From Candidatus Saccharibacteria bacterium UBA1944 (lineage in GTDB: Bacteria; Patescibacteriota; Saccharimonadia; Saccharimonadales; Saccharimonadaceae): DNA of 64,000 bases. The stretch is taken from the NCBI GenBank assembly GCA_002336935.1, contig DDEW01000015.1, positions 33,267-97,266 of the forward strand, written 5' to 3'. Below the pieces are notes generated by a model, which saw only the letters and a program-made list of their open reading frames with translations, ran no database searches and was not told where the DNA came from. Both the position numbers and the translations under genes were made by a program. Shown here in pieces: positions 37,529-45,315 of the stretch (positions are counted from its first letter, which is position 1; the number at the start of each line of letters is the position of its first letter).

Positions 37529-37917
37529 TACTTCTCTCCTTTATTACAATTACTACAAGTTCCGGTGATTGTTATTCTTCCAGACACGTGACAGTTACGT
37601 AGTTCACGTGCAACAAGCTGCAGCACATCGCTCGCAATATCAATGTCTCGTAACTCATCACATCCGCTGCACACAAAATGATCGTGGGCTGCAAGGTTGG
37701 TGTCGTAACGAATATCACCGCTTGCATTCGGGGGGGCTACCGCAATTTCACCACGCCCCGCAAGACGGGCTGTTGCTCGGTGTACCGTGGTAGCACTAAG
37801 TGTGGGGAATTGACGACGTAGAACCGCGAGCAGCTCGGCATTTGTCGCATGACTTAGCTCGAGCAGGGCAACCTCAATTGCCGAACAGTACTTGGATTGG
37901 CGAGGCACAACCGTCAT
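37528..37917 (-). CDS. Fur-family metalloregulator
   Basis: This 129-residue regulator has a winged-helix N-terminal half (AELLAVLRRQFPTLSATTVHRATARL) and a C-terminal dimer domain with HDHFVCSGCDELRDID and ITGTCSNC; the two CxxC pairs are the structural zinc site. Whether it senses iron, zinc, manganese or peroxide cannot be read. A matching palindrome sits in the operon promoter (39213-39227), suggesting autoregulation. Confidence 0.88.
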   Translation of the reverse strand: MTVVPRQSKYCSAIEVALLELSHATNAELLAVLRRQFPTLSATTVHRATARLAGRGEIAVAPPNASGDIRYDTNLAAHDHFVCSGCDELRDIDIASDVLQLVARELRNCHVSGRITITGTCSNCNKGEK

Positions 37918-38519
37918 GCAGCCACCTTTGCCTCAACCTGCTCACGAAGTGCGCGCACATTTGCCGCCTGTAGACCCGCGTAATACAAACCGGCTACACC
38001 CGCAACGAGGGCGACTGGCAGGGCAATCCGCGTAATCGATTCCGCTACAGCTACCGCCGACCCAGATGCCACCATAGCGACGATTGGCGTAACGAGTGAT
38101 GTTCCACAGGCCGGGCACCCAAGACCAACCAACGCCAATATGCCAACCAAGGAACCACCGCTCACTGCTTTAGCGTTAATGGTACGTTGTTGACTCATAA
38201 TATACGCCAACACAGCGATGTTTATGCCTTGTATGATAGCAAGTAGTACCATCATTGCTCCCACAAACATGCCGCTAGCAGCAAATATTGCGGTGAAAGG
38301 ACTTGCCAGTACTGCTACTTTATCCCCTGGTGAAACCGATGAGCTCGCAAGCACCGCTTGCAGTGCTGACATGTTAAACATCCAGTACACGAGTTCAAAA
38401 AAGAGCCACGCAGCCAACATGGCCATCAGTGCGTACTGTGGTTGTGCCATAATGGCCCCAACTGTTTTTGCCGCTAGTTTTGCTTTTAGTTGTAGTAGAG
38501 CCAAATGTGGATTAGCCAT
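37914..38519 (-). CDS. polytopic membrane protein with CPACG motif
   Basis: This 201-residue protein has about five to six hydrophobic segments. A conserved-looking membrane loop reads GLGCPACGTSLVTPIVA, a CxxC within the bilayer edge. Located between a DsbA-like thiol oxidase and a Fur regulator, it may relay electrons or bind a metal, but the family is not recognised with certainty. It overlaps both neighbours by 1-4 nt. Confidence 0.65.
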   Translation of the reverse strand: MANPHLALLQLKAKLAAKTVGAIMAQPQYALMAMLAAWLFFELVYWMFNMSALQAVLASSSVSPGDKVAVLASPFTAIFAASGMFVGAMMVLLAIIQGINIAVLAYIMSQQRTINAKAVSGGSLVGILALVGLGCPACGTSLVTPIVAMVASGSAVAVAESITRIALPVALVAGVAGLYYAGLQAANVRALREQVEAKVAA

Positions 38520-39193
38520 TATAGCCCTGCTTTAATCAGTCCATTAATAACTTCAAATGTCGGCGTACCCCGCACAGGTTCTCCATTAACAAGTATGTAG
38601 GGCGTACCTGTTACCCCGTCTGCCTGAGCCTTGGCGGTAACTTGCTTCACCTTGGCCTCATACTTCTTAGTATCGAGGCAGCTATTAAACTCACTCGCAT
38701 TGAGTTCAACTTTGGCTGCTACCACTTCCTTCAATCCCTCTACTGTGAGCACTGTTGTTGTGCGCGGATCAACTCCTTTACTAAACGCCGTATCCCACAC
38801 GTGTTGATATACTGCGTCGTGATATTGCCAAAACTTATTTTGGTCAATTGCACAGTATGCTCCTTCAGCCGTCTCTTGTGATCCATTGGCCACAAATGCA
38901 ACTGGGCGGAATTCAAAGGCAATCTGTTTTGTTGCAATATATGCTTTATCAATCTTGGGCATGACTGACGTACTAAAATACGAACAATACGGACACATAA
39001 AGTCTGAGTATTGCACCAGGTTCACTTTGGCATTCTTCACACCACGAGCCATTGGACTCGACATATCTACGATACCCAAAGCTGGCACCTCCTGTTTGCG
39101 CGGTTGCATCGCAACCACAAAGAACACCACGATCATACCCAACATAATAATCCACATGATGTTATCGAGAAGTAATTGCTTTGCTCGCTTCAT
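38519..39193 (-). CDS. DsbA-family thiol oxidoreductase
   Basis: This 224-residue membrane-anchored protein has a helix at about 10-30, then a thioredoxin fold with active site CPYC (SDFMCPYCSYFSTSVMPKI) and the cis-Pro loop GVTGTPYILVNGEP. It is of the DsbA/ScsC-like type found in Gram-positive and CPR bacteria, and should make or repair disulfides in exported proteins such as the Cys-bearing surface proteins at 11-27 kb. CATACT lies 6 nt before the ATG. Confidence 0.88.
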   Translation of the reverse strand: MKRAKQLLLDNIMWIIMLGMIVVFFVVAMQPRKQEVPALGIVDMSSPMARGVKNAKVNLVQYSDFMCPYCSYFSTSVMPKIDKAYIATKQIAFEFRPVAFVANGSQETAEGAYCAIDQNKFWQYHDAVYQHVWDTAFSKGVDPRTTTVLTVEGLKEVVAAKVELNASEFNSCLDTKKYEAKVKQVTAKAQADGVTGTPYILVNGEPVRGTPTFEVINGLIKAGL

Positions 39194-39199
39194 ACTCCC

Positions 39200-39228
39200 A
39201 GTATGGCATTAATGTAAATTATTTACAA
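39200..39228 (-). promoter_or_regulatory. promoter with overlapping Fur-type operator
   Basis: On the minus strand: TTGTAA, 17-nt spacer, CATACT, then 6 nt to the ATG. The perfect 7-1-7 palindrome TGTAAATTATTTACA (39213-39227) overlaps the -35 element and spacer, the position of a repressing operator. Confidence 0.7.
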
Positions 39229-39240
39229 TAGTATTTTTAC

Positions 39241-40524
39241 CTACTTTTGCATAATAATTTGCGATGGACTCGAACCTTTTGGATAGTACCGCAGCGTATC
39301 GCCCATCGCCCATGAATCAAGCAGTGGTTGCAGTACTCGCCACGATTCAATCGTTTCCTCGCCCGATGTAAATAAACTTTGTTCTGCACGCACCGAATCA
39401 ACCAATACTTGCTCATATGCATCTGGTAATCGTGCATCCTCTGGGTATGAGAATGATAGCGTGTGCTCTTCTAGCTCGCGCGTGTACCCAGGCTTTTTTA
39501 CATGGAGCATAATTGACACACCTTCGTTTGGTTGAATCTTCAGCGTTAAGCAATTCGTCTGCGCATCGTGAGTCTTACGGAAGTACACTCGAATTTCCGT
39601 GGATTTTTCATTCAAAGCTTTACCCGTAATAAGCCTAAACGGCACGCCCTCCCAGTTAGGATTAGTCGAGTGGAGCGTAGTGGCCACAAAGGTTTCAGTT
39701 GTACTTCCCGCGTTATCTACTTCCTTTTGATAGCTATCATACTGCGCCCGCAGTGCTTCACGCGGATCAGCAGCATCAAGTGATTGTAAGGCCGAAAGTC
39801 GCAGTGTTGGCAACTGGTCCCATGTAAAATTATCGGGAATATCCATCGTAGCGAGTGCCAGCAGCTGCATCATATGCCCTTGTAGCACATCGCGCAGCGC
39901 ACCCGTTTGTTCATAAAACTCTGCTCTTCCCTCAATACCAATCTTCTCTGTTGCCACAATTTCGATGGATTCGATGGACGCCTTGTTCCATACCCGTGCA
40001 AGCAGCGCATTGCTGCGCCGGAACATTACAATGTTTTGCGCCATTTCTTTGGCTAAGTAGTGGTCAATTCGATACGTCTGCTCCGGCGTGAAATACTGGC
40101 TAATCAAATCATTCATTTCAACACTCGAAGCGTAGTCTATGCCAAATGGCTTTTCAAATAGAACTTTTACGTTTGGGGTGTTAATGCCCGCTTCTCCCAT
40201 CATGCGCACAATTTGCCCAACAGCCAATGGGGGGACTGCCAGGTATACAATCGCGTTTTCTGTTTTGGTAACCACTTCTTCTTTTAGCCGCACATAGTCT
40301 GCGGACTCTGCCATGTTCATGCGGAATAGGCTGGTGCGTGATCGTACCTTCTTGCTAACTGTTTCTGGAAGCGAGATATCTCGCCGCGACACACCAACAA
40401 TCGTTACATCATTAAACTCGTCCACTGCAAATATTTGGTCAAGAGCAGGAAGCAATTTCCGCTTGGCCAGATCACCCGATATACCAAATATAATGAGTTT
40501 CGTCTTTGTCGCTTTTTGCGTCAT
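39241..40524 (-). CDS. zwf: glucose-6-phosphate 1-dehydrogenase
   Basis: This 427-residue protein oxidises glucose 6-phosphate to 6-phosphogluconolactone, yielding NADPH. The N-terminal nucleotide motif IFGISGDLAKRKLLPAL and the active-site motif RIDHYLAKEMAQN are clear; VLFEKPFG and a C-terminal Arg/Lys-rich half complete the family pattern. It is somewhat shorter than the usual 480-500 residues. TATAAT lies 6 nt before the ATG. No pgl or gnd is adjacent. Confidence 0.93.
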   Translation of the reverse strand: MTQKATKTKLIIFGISGDLAKRKLLPALDQIFAVDEFNDVTIVGVSRRDISLPETVSKKVRSRTSLFRMNMAESADYVRLKEEVVTKTENAIVYLAVPPLAVGQIVRMMGEAGINTPNVKVLFEKPFGIDYASSVEMNDLISQYFTPEQTYRIDHYLAKEMAQNIVMFRRSNALLARVWNKASIESIEIVATEKIGIEGRAEFYEQTGALRDVLQGHMMQLLALATMDIPDNFTWDQLPTLRLSALQSLDAADPREALRAQYDSYQKEVDNAGSTTETFVATTLHSTNPNWEGVPFRLITGKALNEKSTEIRVYFRKTHDAQTNCLTLKIQPNEGVSIMLHVKKPGYTRELEEHTLSFSYPEDARLPDAYEQVLVDSVRAEQSLFTSGEETIESWRVLQPLLDSWAMGDTLRYYPKGSSPSQIIMQK

Positions 40525-40536
40525 ATACGCATTATA

Positions 40537-41424
40537 CTAAACAATACAACGAAGTTTTTTATGTTCACAGGTAATCACTACTTCGTCGCCCTGTGGTATG
40601 TCGTACACTTCACCATCCAGTTGAATTTTTGTAGCACGTAGCACAGTACAGCTATACTTGGCTGCTTGCGGTGCATCGTCAATTTGGTTTGCCGTAGCCC
40701 GAAACAAATGTCGCAACAGCTCCCATAAATTCGTTGCCTTAACTCTCGTTATCTCAAACACACCGTCGGTCACCGATGCCTTCGTCGACAACGTCAGATA
40801 TTTTGACATGCGCGGCGTATTGCTAAATACCACGTTATTATACCGTCTCACTTTGCCGTTTTGTCGTATCTTCACCGGCTTAATTTGGAATAAATTTTTC
40901 ACAACCAACCACGCCTCCCGCATTGGGTTTAGCGTTGCTTTTGTCAGCTCTTCGCCAATTTGAGGCGTCATCCCAAGGCCAACATACGAATGAGCATAGT
41001 GTGTCCACGCTTTTGTTGATACTTTTAATACATCAATTTCATCGTAGTCAGCGTTAGCAATGCGTTGCACTGTATTGCCATGGTGCACAGAGTGATAATG
41101 GTCATTCGCGTTGCCACTAGGCAATACACCAGTAATGACGCTGGGATGTTTTGATTGCATGACACCATTCACTACTTCGTGATACCCGCCATCGCCACTC
41201 GATGAAATTACCATGCCGGTTTTGTGCGTGTCTGCAAATTTTTTCGCCAAGGTTACCGCATGTCCAGCATGTTTTGTTGGCATAAGTTCTACCTTCAGCC
41301 CAGCAGCTTCAAGCTGCTTTTGCAATACCCGTGCGTTGGCCTCACCATCCCCAGTACTATTCGGATTAAATATGATTGCTACTGGGCGGACAACCGCTTT
41401 TTTATTCTGTTGGTTTGCCGTCAT
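40537..41424 (-). CDS. diacylglycerol/lipid kinase family protein
   Basis: This 295-residue protein is of the DAGK/YegS/sphingosine-kinase fold. IIFNPNSTGDGEANARVLQ is the N-terminal strand-loop, SSGDGGYHEVVNGVM is the glycine-rich nucleotide loop (usual GGDGTxNEV), and GVLPSGNANDHYHSV corresponds to the GTGNDFAR motif with changes. The C-terminal beta sandwich follows. It phosphorylates a lipid such as diacylglycerol, undecaprenol-related or long-chain base; the exact substrate is unknown. The 41425-41553 gap carries only a possible 31-codon basic ORF overlapping the start, not annotated. Confidence 0.82.
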   Translation of the reverse strand: MTANQQNKKAVVRPVAIIFNPNSTGDGEANARVLQKQLEAAGLKVELMPTKHAGHAVTLAKKFADTHKTGMVISSSGDGGYHEVVNGVMQSKHPSVITGVLPSGNANDHYHSVHHGNTVQRIANADYDEIDVLKVSTKAWTHYAHSYVGLGMTPQIGEELTKATLNPMREAWLVVKNLFQIKPVKIRQNGKVRRYNNVVFSNTPRMSKYLTLSTKASVTDGVFEITRVKATNLWELLRHLFRATANQIDDAPQAAKYSCTVLRATKIQLDGEVYDIPQGDEVVITCEHKKLRCIV

Positions 41425-41553
41425 ATGGTTTATTATTCCTTACAGTCGTTTCTTTACCCTGGTGTTGTCTCTTCTTCGATATTTTCGTAATAGCCATCTG
41501 TAGCTGTAACTATACTTCTAGCCTAGGCATAGCACAGTAATATACATTACTAT

Positions 41554-42027
41554 TTACTCAACCCGCTGCGCAAAAAACTCTTCGGTTTCGCGCATAAATA
41601 TTTCAGCTGTTTTTGGACCTACGCCATATAGTTCTTTCAACCGTTTGGCAAACTCATCTTCCGTTTCGCTCACGCTCAACATGATCATCAGTGAGCCCTC
41701 ATACATCGAAATCAGCTGTTCAGCCATTGTGTGGAGTGCACTCGCCATCACATGATTGTAACGGGTATATTTGCCTTGTACGAGCAGGCGCGATAACGTA
41801 TGCTGCTTAGCATCGCGCAGCGCCCATGGCGTATCATACCCGTTATCAATAAAAAGCTGCCAAGTATTTGCTGCTACTGCTGACTGAATGGGTTTGCCAA
41901 GCATAAATGCCAACAGAAACCAGCGGAACAAATCATCTTCGCTATGTAAAACATCTAGCCCATAATCATCTGCTGCATGCTCTTTGCGAGCTGATCGCTT
42001 CTGTTTCATATCCATACTATAGCTCAT
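41554..42027 (-). CDS. HhH-GPD-like DNA repair protein, minimal
   Basis: This 157-residue helical protein has DLFRWFLLAFMLGKPIQSAVA near the middle and a helix-hairpin-helix LYGVGPKTAEIFMRETEE near the end, as in endonuclease III/MutY-type glycosylases. The C-terminal 4Fe-4S cluster is absent and the catalytic Lys/Asp after the hairpin is not clear. It may be a structural relative or an inactive DNA-binding form. ATGs at 42027 or 42012 are both possible starts. Confidence 0.6.
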   Translation of the reverse strand: MSYSMDMKQKRSARKEHAADDYGLDVLHSEDDLFRWFLLAFMLGKPIQSAVAANTWQLFIDNGYDTPWALRDAKQHTLSRLLVQGKYTRYNHVMASALHTMAEQLISMYEGSLMIMLSVSETEDEFAKRLKELYGVGPKTAEIFMRETEEFFAQRVE

Positions 42028-42090
42028 TTATGGATAGTTCCTGTGATGAATATCACATACATGGTACGCAAAGCCATTACAATAGGGTAT

Positions 42091-42348
42091 ATGGCGTTTA
42101 ATCACTATGCAAAAATGAAACAAATTCTTGCTGATCAGCCCGCTGGCTGGTATGTGGTTCGAATCAATGAGCCGACGATCGCACAGTCATTCCGCGGTGA
42201 AAAACGTACCTTCAGCCATTATTACCGCGTATACAATACTTCAGGCAAGCCAATCAAATTCTGTAAATTCCAGCAGCTTGATCGATTCTGTTCAACTATG
42301 GGAATTGCTATAAGCGAATTAGTCGTTGTTGACGCTAATTATCGCTAA
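42091..42348 (+). CDS. small hypothetical protein
   Basis: This 85-residue soluble protein starts at ATG 42091, marked by TACAAT 7 nt upstream; an upstream in-frame ATG at 42043 is therefore rejected. It contains AGWYVVRINEPTIAQSFRG and SHYYRVYNTSGKPIKFCKF, an alpha/beta mix with no recognised domain. Its end overlaps the converging DUF1801 gene by 14 nt. Confidence 0.5.
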   Translation: MAFNHYAKMKQILADQPAGWYVVRINEPTIAQSFRGEKRTFSHYYRVYNTSGKPIKFCKFQQLDRFCSTMGIAISELVVVDANYR

Positions 42349-42694
42349 GGCTGGCAACTGCGCGCGCTATTATGCCTATAGGCAGTGGCGTATCGAGCCC
42401 AAACCACAATGTTCCCTTACCTTTTGCATAAGGCGCAAGTTCAGCCCGAAGTTGCTCATCTCGCGGAATGGGGTACATCGCTATGTGGTCCTTCCAGCCA
42501 GATATAAACACCTTGGCGCGTGTATTGCTCGTTTTATAGCCCACCACACCATAGCTCATTACTTCGTGTGCTTCAGGTAGTTGCTTTTTTACTAGGTCGC
42601 GCAGCTCATCGAACTTCGGTCGAGCCGCCACAGGAATTGAAGCAATATAATCTTCAACACTACGATTACTGCTGCTTGATGCGTCATCTTTCAT
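42335..42694 (-). CDS. DUF1801 / YdhG-like protein
   Basis: This 119-residue protein has SVEDYIASIPVAARPKFDELR, HEVMSYGVVGYKT, HIAMYPIP and GKGTLWFGLDTPLPIGII, the complete DUF1801 pattern (YdhG/frataxin-like fold). Members are proposed iron carriers in Bacillus, though this is not settled. TATAAT lies 6 nt before the ATG. Confidence 0.85.
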   Translation of the reverse strand: MKDDASSSSNRSVEDYIASIPVAARPKFDELRDLVKKQLPEAHEVMSYGVVGYKTSNTRAKVFISGWKDHIAMYPIPRDEQLRAELAPYAKGKGTLWFGLDTPLPIGIIARAVASLSDN

Positions 42695-42711
42695 GCAGTC
42701 ATTATACCAGT

Positions 42712-43581
42712 CTATGCGCGCTTATCGGCAACCGTAGTGCGATGACGGTAGAGCGAGTTTTCTGTAACTTTGCCCATGGCTTCATGCGCAGTGGTGGTCA
42801 CAATAAAGGCTTGTGGGTCAGCCTTACGCACCGCCTTAATCACCTTTTGCTCTTCAAATCGCGTGATGACTGCCAGCATTACACCGTGCGGCTCACGGGC
42901 GCGTGGATTACTTTCTTTTACGTATGTTACGGGCTCTTCTATAAGTTCGTTAATGATGCCACCAAGCTTACGCACGTCCATGCTCACAAGCCACATACTT
43001 CGCGACTCATCAAGGCCCTCTACTGTTATATCGATTGCTTTATGCGCGACAAAGTAGGCAATAAGCGAATACAGCGCTTGTTCCCAGCCAAATACAAACC
43101 CCGCCAACATAATGATAAAGCCGTTGATTACCATAATGGCTTCACCAACCGAAAAGACCGTTACACGATCTATGAGTACAGCTATCGTGTCCGCGCCGTC
43201 AATGATACCCCCATAGCGTACCACCATACCAACACCTATCCCTACAATTACACCACCAAAGACTGCAGCAAGTATGGGCACGTCAACAAATCCTTTGTCT
43301 ACATGCGCCATAGTGAGTGATGCGAGCACGATGATACCAAGCAGTGAAAATGCAGCGAATTCTTTACCAAACTTTCGTAGCCCAAGGAGCACAAATGGGA
43401 TGTTAAACAGCGCCAAAAATACCCCCAGCGGTACACCTGATAATTTGGCAGAAATAATACTAATTCCCGTTACTCCGCCATCGAGCAGATGGTTCGGCAA
43501 CAAAAAGAACTGCAGTCCAACTGCAGTGATGATTGCACCAATAACCACTAATACTATACGTTTTACTGTGTCAAAATAAAT
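42712..43581 (-). CDS. YitT-family membrane protein (probable ATT start)
   Basis: This protein has about 289 residues if started at ATT 43581. The family N-terminus is recognisable (VGLQFFLLPNHLLDGGVTGIS) with five helices and a C-terminal DUF2179 domain (DVRKLGGIINELIEEPVTYVK). The first ATG/GTG in frame is GTG 43548, which would cut the first helix short and has no ribosome-binding site, while GGAGG at 43588-43592 is spaced 6 nt from ATT 43581. YitT proteins are of unknown transport function. Confidence 0.8.
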   Translation of the reverse strand: MYFDTVKRIVLVVIGAIITAVGLQFFLLPNHLLDGGVTGISIISAKLSGVPLGVFLALFNIPFVLLGLRKFGKEFAAFSLLGIIVLASLTMAHVDKGFVDVPILAAVFGGVIVGIGVGMVVRYGGIIDGADTIAVLIDRVTVFSVGEAIMVINGFIIMLAGFVFGWEQALYSLIAYFVAHKAIDITVEGLDESRSMWLVSMDVRKLGGIINELIEEPVTYVKESNPRAREPHGVMLAVITRFEEQKVIKAVRKADPQAFIVTTTAHEAMGKVTENSLYRHRTTVADKRA

Positions 43582-43644
43582 AATCGTCCTCCTTTTTATT
43601 TGTTATTTCGCTTATTCATATTCTAACATGTTTTCCACATATAA

Positions 43645-43674
43645 CAAAACGACCCTTGTGGTGGCAAGAGTCGT
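43645..43674 (-). terminator. intrinsic terminator after the Cys-rich micro-ORF
   Basis: ACGACTCTTG...CAAGGGTCGT stem followed by TTTTG on the minus strand, 15 nt after the micro-ORF stop. Confidence 0.8.
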
Positions 43675-43688
43675 TCTGTCGAAGCCTT

Positions 43689-43769
43689 CTACTTACAGTC
43701 GCAGCCGTCAGTGCAAGTGCAACACTTGCAGCAGTTGCAACTGTTTTCACTCGTTGGTGGTGTATCCAT
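43689..43769 (-). CDS. metallothionein-like Cys-rich micro-ORF
   Basis: A 26-residue ORF with eight Cys: after a Pro/Thr/Ser start come SCNCCKCCTCTDGCDCK and a TAG stop. The CxCCxCCxC plus CxC spacing is that of small metallothioneins. GGAGG lies 6 nt before the ATG, TATGAT (43800-43805) further upstream gives a promoter, and a strong terminator follows. The overlapping longer frame in this region is a shadow. It likely binds Zn, Cu or Cd. Confidence 0.75.
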   Translation of the reverse strand: MDTPPTSENSCNCCKCCTCTDGCDCK

Positions 43770-43866
43770 TGGGTACCTCCTTCGTTAGTGATACTTTTTA
43801 TCATAAGATATACTTATTCGCGTTGCTGTAACTTATCTCACACAAACCGCCGGTTAGCAGCCTTAA

Positions 43867-44475
43867 CTAGCACTTCGATACATAAGCATTAGTACGTATA
43901 TAAAAACGTCGCAGTGCATGCTTGTTCTGGCTAATGCCGATTCTTGGCGCCGCCACAATATCCTTCGCTGGTATAGGCTGACCAATCTGCAGCTGCACAT
44001 CACCCTCACGCAAATCTCGTCCATTCATTGCCCGAGTAATTCCTAGTGCTGCACACAGTTTTGCGGGGCCGTTCGTCACATTCACGCCAGTCTGGTTCCG
44101 AACAACTTCCAAATATTCCTGGTGATCAAGCGGCTCAAGTGCGCGAATAAGCACCGCGCTTCCCTCACCTTCCTTCCCAGTTACTACATTGCAGCAATAG
44201 TGCATCCCATAGGTAAAGTACACATACAGGTGGCCGCTTGGCCCAAACATTACATCGGTGCGCGGTGTGCGCCCACGGTAACTATGGCTTGCTGCATCAC
44301 GTTCATCGTAGCTTTCTGTTTCAACAATCCTGAGTCGTATGGTGCGTCCATTTATTTGTCGCACTAGCACGCACCCAAGCAGCCGCCGTGCTACCGTCGT
44401 TGCATCGTTATCTAAAAAGTCAGGGAATGTGCCTATGGCTCTATTACCTACTACGGACCACACGTGAGCTAGCAA
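43867..44475 (-). CDS. 3-methyladenine DNA glycosylase (AAG/MPG family)
   Basis: This 202-residue protein removes alkylated purines. It shows LGCVLVRQ, VETESYDERDAASHSYRG (catalytic Glu in ETExY and the DxAxHxxxG motif), RTDVMFGPSGHLYVYFTYG with the double Tyr, MHYCCNVVT, and ALEPL. The N-terminal 20 residues are uncertain because the start overlaps the next gene by 32 nt; a later start such as the one before FPDFLDND is possible. Confidence 0.9.
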   Translation of the reverse strand: MLAHVWSVVGNRAIGTFPDFLDNDATTVARRLLGCVLVRQINGRTIRLRIVETESYDERDAASHSYRGRTPRTDVMFGPSGHLYVYFTYGMHYCCNVVTGKEGEGSAVLIRALEPLDHQEYLEVVRNQTGVNVTNGPAKLCAALGITRAMNGRDLREGDVQLQIGQPIPAKDIVAAPRIGISQNKHALRRFYIRTNAYVSKC

Positions 44476-45262
44476 TGCTTATGCCCACACTCACAAATAC
44501 TGCGAGCAATATCGTCAGTGCCACAATCGTACTCGGGTACTTGCCATCAAAACCTGCCGGCGATAAATGTTTTACAAGTATACCTGCATATGCCCACACA
44601 AATACCACTAAGTATACCCAGTCTTTGAAGCGAAGTGCCGTCACGAGTCCAATCACTGCGCCTACCAACAATACTGCTACCATCCAGGTACCATCGCTCA
44701 ATCCCCAGCCATTCCACTGTATGCTTGCAAGCCACGTTGTGACATTTGCAATTGTTGCGACGCTTATCCACCCGGCATAAATGCTAAACGGCACACCCAC
44801 AAATAATCGTTCCTTCGGTCCCATGGTTTGTGTGTGAAGCATGTGAAAAATTTTGAGCAACACAACAAGTAGCAATACCATCAGTATGACGCTTAGCCAC
44901 ATCACTTTGTACTGCCACGCGAACAACCAAGCCGCATTCAGTAGCGATGATACAGCAAATAACTTCACCACTTCATTCAACTGCTTTGTGGCAAGTGGCT
45001 TTTTGTCTGTGCGCACTACACCAAACAACCGCGCAACAAACACCGTGAGTGCAAGGTATATCACGCCCCATATTGCAAACGTGTAGCCAGCAGGCGCGAA
45101 GAGGTTCGGAAAGCTATCAGACACTTCTGCTGTCGTCACACCGCCCATCCAGTTTGTACTGCCGGCAATTGCATTCACTACCAGCATCGCCACAAACGCT
45201 GCCAATGCAATATACAGCCAACGCCTATTCAACGGTTCTTTCTTTTTCCAGAATCCCCACAT
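44444..45262 (-). CDS. TspO/MBR-like tryptophan-rich membrane protein
   Basis: This 272-residue protein has eight hydrophobic helices, longer than classical TspO (about 160). FAPAGYTFAIWGVIYLALT corresponds to the TspO PPxWxxxxxWxxxY-type motif, and many Trp lie at helix ends (NAAWLFAWQYKVMW). It is of the extended tryptophan-rich sensory protein group. It may bind a porphyrin or lipid, but no ligand can be deduced. Confidence 0.65.
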   Translation of the reverse strand: MWGFWKKKEPLNRRWLYIALAAFVAMLVVNAIAGSTNWMGGVTTAEVSDSFPNLFAPAGYTFAIWGVIYLALTVFVARLFGVVRTDKKPLATKQLNEVVKLFAVSSLLNAAWLFAWQYKVMWLSVILMVLLLVVLLKIFHMLHTQTMGPKERLFVGVPFSIYAGWISVATIANVTTWLASIQWNGWGLSDGTWMVAVLLVGAVIGLVTALRFKDWVYLVVFVWAYAGILVKHLSPAGFDGKYPSTIVALTILLAVFVSVGISIASSRVVRSR

Positions 45263-45315
45263 AGTATCCTCCTTATCGAATCGCTAGTGCCTTTAGTATA
45301 GCACCGTAGGTGTAG

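Noticed and set aside
41425..41553. 31-codon basic ORF upstream of the lipid kinase
   Set aside because: No -10 at the expected spacing and no ribosome-binding site; overlaps the kinase start in another frame.
42520..43320. 266-residue plus-strand ORF
   Set aside because: Antisense shadow of the YitT and DUF1801 genes, rich in His, Cys and Tyr, without a domain.
43616..43804. Longer minus-strand ORF over the Cys-rich micro-ORF
   Set aside because: A different frame over the same bases; it runs through the terminator and lacks a ribosome-binding site, while the micro-ORF has GGAGG and a stop before the terminator.
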